Shown: piece after piece, positions 60,915 through 64,000 of the stretch
Layout of the letters: each line of letters begins with the position of its first letter
Position numbering within the stretch: the stretch's first letter is position 1
Assembly: GCF_003576645.1 (NCBI RefSeq)
Contig: NC_044930.1
Coordinates: 4,576,778-4,640,777 of the forward strand
DNA length: 64,000 bases
Reading direction: 5' to 3'
From: Ipomoea triloba
Lineage: Eukaryota > Streptophyta > Magnoliopsida > Solanales > Convolvulaceae
Made by a program: the position numbers and the translations under genes
Notes under the pieces: model-generated
Told to the model about the DNA's origin: nothing
Seen by the model: only the letters and a program-made list of their open reading frames with translations
The model's database searches: none

Positions 60915-62163
60915 ATGGAACAAACAAAAATTTTGGTATGCTTGTTTTTTATGTTCATTTGCATGAACATAAAAATAAATTCAGCTTGCATGACTGGCCC
61001 TACTCCAAATGTTTCAATCACACGTCTCATAAATGACAAGGGAGCCCGTAAGTTCTAAATATAATTTATTTTCTGTAAATTTATTATAATAAAAATAAAT
61101 TTAAAAAAGACTATTAATTTGCTGAACTTTTTATGTATAAATAAATGTAGTCTGTCTGGATGGGACTGCACCAGCATATTATCTTGACCAGGGTGAGGGG
61201 GACGGAATAAATAGCTGGGTAATTTTTCTAGAGGTATGTAATTAGGTAATTAAACTCTTTTATGATTTAGGTAACAATCTCTTAAATGATTACATTTTAA
61301 CATGATTGGAAGGGGGGAGGGTGGTGCTCAACCGTAGAGGAATGCGTTTCTCGATCTGCACAAGACCTTGGTTCTTCAAAGTTTTTAAAAGAAAGTGTGA
61401 CATTTGCTAATATTTTGAGCAAAGATTCTAAGACAAATCCGGGTATGTATTTATTAATTAACTTTTTTTTTTTTAATATCAATCAATCCATTAGTTTATT
61501 TAACTTATGATTTTCTTTACAAATTGAATTAAATATTGTAGATTTCTGTAACTGGAATAGAGTATATATTCATTACTGTGATGGGTCTTCCTGCACCGGA
61601 GATGTTTGTACTGTCAATCCTGTAAGTATCTTAAAGTACAGTTAATGTTTAAAATAATGATGATTAGTCAGTGTAATGATTAAAAATCAATTCTTATTCT
61701 AAATACCATTGCATGCCCTGCCTAATTCAAGGTAGGTTTTAATTTATAAGTCATTTTAATGTTCTCTACTAATTTGATTTTCAACCTTCTTTCAGGCTAC
61801 AAATATAACTTATAGAGGAGGAAGAATCTTTAATCTAGTAATGGAAGACTTGCTAAATAGAGGAAAATGCCAATAATGTATGCGTCACATACTTGAATAT
61901 AATATTGTATATATGTTTGTTTATTTTACTTTCTACATGACTACATGTGTATACTATATACTCAGTACTTTTTAAGTTGCAAATAATCAAGCATGAATGC
62001 ATAACTAAATTATCATTAATAATTTATTTTTTTGGTAGGCAATTCTTTCTGGAAGCTCCGCGGGTGGTTTAGCGGTACTTTTACATTGTGATCGGTTCAA
62101 ATCAATTTTACCAACTGGAGCGAAAGTGAAATGTTTCTCTGACTCAGCATATTTTTTACATGA
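60915..62163 (+). pseudogene. PAE-like: Pectin acetylesterase (CE13), exons 1-6, frameshifted and interrupted
   Basis: Exons 60915-61047, 61151-61233, 61313-61442, 61542-61621, 61801-61877 (acceptor TTTCAG; first base about 61798) and 62039-62163 all have GT-AG borders. They encode a signal peptide, then [66 protein letters not shown] and [19 protein letters not shown]: the order of plant pectin acetylesterases, which deacetylate cell-wall pectin. The nucleophile motif G-S-S-A-G is present (Cys-Ser in most relatives). Exon 5 runs into a stop (61874-61876) one frame away from that needed for exon 6. The exons with the catalytic Asp and His are not found before a copia element begins 110 bases downstream. 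Inactive unless the 3' part lies past the window and the frame is rescued. Confidence 0.85.
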
Positions 62164-62272
62164 GTACGTGAGGCTTAAATCTAGCTAATTCTATATCGTT
62201 GAATTGTTAGCATAACTACAACTTTATTTATATGCAATTAGTTAACCAAACTTTGTATAATCCTTCGACAGG

Positions 62273-62692
62273 TGTAAGATATATTTAATATAAATATATC
62301 TATAGTAATTGAGAGGAATTAAAGAGAAGGATTATGGATGGAAATGAATTTATTTCTATTTGCTTCTGTACGTACACTCACACACAGACCACACTTTTTT
62401 TTATTGACAAAGAAATGTTTTGCTTTTCATTATTTCTCCACACCACACCTACAACCCTTCGGTAATACAACATATATATATATATATACATATACTAGCA
62501 AACAAAGATGACAATAATTAATTCACACATCAAAGACCACTAATCCATGTTTGATGCTTTGTGCCCCACATCCCTTAAAACATTCCATGATTTAAGCTTT
62601 CATGTTTTAAGGGATATATCAACTCCATACATCCATGTTTTCAGGGATTATGATCCACTTGGTTTAATAATAATAATAATAATATCATAACA
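62273..62692 (-). mobile_element. 3' LTR of a Ty1/copia element (minus strand)
   Basis: On the minus strand it starts TGTTATGATAT and ends ATATATCTTACA, so both ends fit TG...CA with a short imperfect inverted repeat. It has a TATA stretch and a TCAATAAAA poly(A) signal. The purine-rich primer TTAAGGGAGGCAA lies directly before it, overlapping the polyprotein stop. The partner LTR is outside the window, so the 5-bp duplication (ACAGG on this side) cannot be tested. Confidence 0.75.
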
Positions 62693-62701
62693 TTGCCTCC
62701 C

Positions 62702-64000
62702 TTAAACCAAGTTGGATATATTCGTCATCCCAATTTCCTTCTTCAGTTTGAGAAATGTCTCTGTCTTCAATGGCTTTGTAAAAATATCAGCAACTTGACA
62801 TTCACTTGCACAGTACTCAATGTTGATTTGTTTTTCAGCTACCAACTCCCTGATCTTGTGATACTTGATATCAATGTGTTTGCTGCGACCATGAAAAACA
62901 GGATTTTTTGACAACGAAATGGCAGACTTGTTGTCACAAAAAATTGTTGTAGGTGCCTCCTGCTTTTGTTGCAAAAACTCCAAAATTCTTCTGAGCCAAA
63001 TTGCTTGAGTAGCACAGTTTGCTGCTGCAATGTATTCTGCTTCTGCGGTTGAAAGTGCTACAATCTGCTGCTTCTTTGAAGACCAGGAAAATATAGCAGA
63101 ACCAAGATAGAAGGCATATCCTGATGTGCTTTTTCTTGTCTCAACATCTCCAGCACAATCACTGTCTGTATATCCAACAAGTTTCACTGCATCATTAGTA
63201 GAGTAAAAAATTCCATCATTACTCGTACCTTTGACATATCTCAGAATTCGCTTTGCTGCAACCCAATGTGATTCTTTTGGTTCCTCCATGAATCTGCTGA
63301 GTATTCCAACTCCAAAAGAAATATCTGGCCTTGTAGCTACCAAATACCTCAAACTCCCCATTAAACTTTTATAAGCTGTAACATTCACATTCTTACCACA
63401 CTCATCTTTGGACATCTTCAACTTTTCAGCTACTGGAGTTGAAACTGGTTTGGAGTTTTCCATTTTGATCTTTCTCAAAATATCAGCAGCATATTTCTTC
63501 TGTGAAATGAAGATTCCACCATTCATCTGAACAACTTCAAGACCAAGAAAGTAACACATAAGGCCCATATCAGTCATTTCAAATTTCTTAATGAGTGCCT
63601 CCCTGAATTCTGAGATTAGTTTCAAATTGTTTCCAGTAAAAATCAAATCATCAACATACAGACAGATTATAACAATATCTCCAAAATCTGTGTATTTGAC
63701 ATACAGAGTATGCTCATAAGGACACCTCATAAAACCATTCTCAACAAAATAAGAATCAATGCAACCATACCATGCTCTGGGTGCCTGTTTTAAACCATAC
63801 AAAGCTTTTCTCAACTTGTAAACCTTATTTTCTTACCCTTTCTTCACATACCCTGCAGGTTGCTCAACATATATTTCTTCTTCATGAAAACCATTCAAAA
63901 AAGCAGACTTGACATCCATTTGAAACAATTTCCAATCATTTTGAGCAGCAAGAGAAATAAGCATTCGCACAGTATCAAGTCTACTTACAGGAGCAAAAAC
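62702..64000 (-). pseudogene. Ty1/copia polyprotein, RT and RNase H part, one internal stop
   Basis: Reading right to left from the window edge, the frame shows the copia reverse transcriptase (MDVKSAFLNG, LRKALYGLKQAPRAWY, CLYVDDLIFTG with the catalytic YVDD) and RNase H (GYTDSDCAGDVETRKSTSG, STAEAEYIA, DIFTKPL). It ends with a stop at 62702-62704. One in-frame TAA at 63833-63835, between the two RT blocks, would cut the polyprotein; I report it only as a break. Gag, protease and integrase would lie beyond the window. The element is inserted opposite to the pectin acetylesterase gene. Confidence 0.93.

Overview
The window looks like nuclear DNA of a core eudicot. It is AT-rich, most genes carry short GT-AG introns, and the gene families are plant-specific: MDL, PRA1, LRR-RLK, DREB2, DETOXIFICATION/MATE, pectin acetylesterase and MIR390. 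Between the genes lie many small non-autonomous transposons. The SINE and MITE types would fit the Solanales, possibly Convolvulaceae, but I cannot prove the taxon from sequence alone.

Layout. 1-7.4 kb: an (AAT)n run and three or four diverged copies of a ~0.6 kb unit surround a peroxisomal MIF/MDL3-like gene (minus strand). 7.4-11 kb: SINEs and a degenerate minisatellite. 11.3-12 kb: an intronless GC-rich PRA1 gene. 15.9-18.5 kb: an IMK2-type LRR receptor pseudokinase in two exons. 20.0-20.3 kb: a broken RNase H-like fragment. 21.3-22.4 kb: an Abraxas-like (MPN-minus) gene in two exons, followed by ~4 kb without a gene. 26.3-26.9 kb: a GC-rich hAT MITE with perfect 8-bp target duplications. 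27.6-28.6 kb: a Myb/SANT-like gene with an in-frame stop. 30.7-31.8 kb: a DREB2-type AP2/ERF gene. 32.7-37.6 kb: a 13-exon chloroplast-type MATE transporter (DTX44-like, minus strand). 41.9-42.0 kb: a MIR390 precursor with a TATA box (minus strand). 43-60 kb: gene-poor, with nested MITEs, SINEs, a long gene-derived hairpin, a family of terminal-inverted-repeat elements with minisatellite cores, foldback elements and a ~0.6 kb tandem duplication. One small secreted protein ORF lies in it. 60.9-62.2 kb: the first six exons of a pectin acetylesterase gene, frameshifted in exon 5 and cut off by a Ty1/copia element (62.27-64 kb, minus strand) that runs off the window.

The genes do not form one pathway: this is ordinary eukaryotic gene order. 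Regulatory themes do recur. MIR390 acts in the TAS3/tasiR-ARF module, DREB2 in drought and heat transcription, IMK2-like in receptor signalling, and Abraxas-like in a deubiquitinase/DNA-repair scaffold. The least ordinary items are the hairpin at 51.8-52.1 kb, the minisatellite-core elements, the ten exact copies of the palindrome-like 9-mer TACGGAGTA, and the GC-AG intron in the MATE gene.
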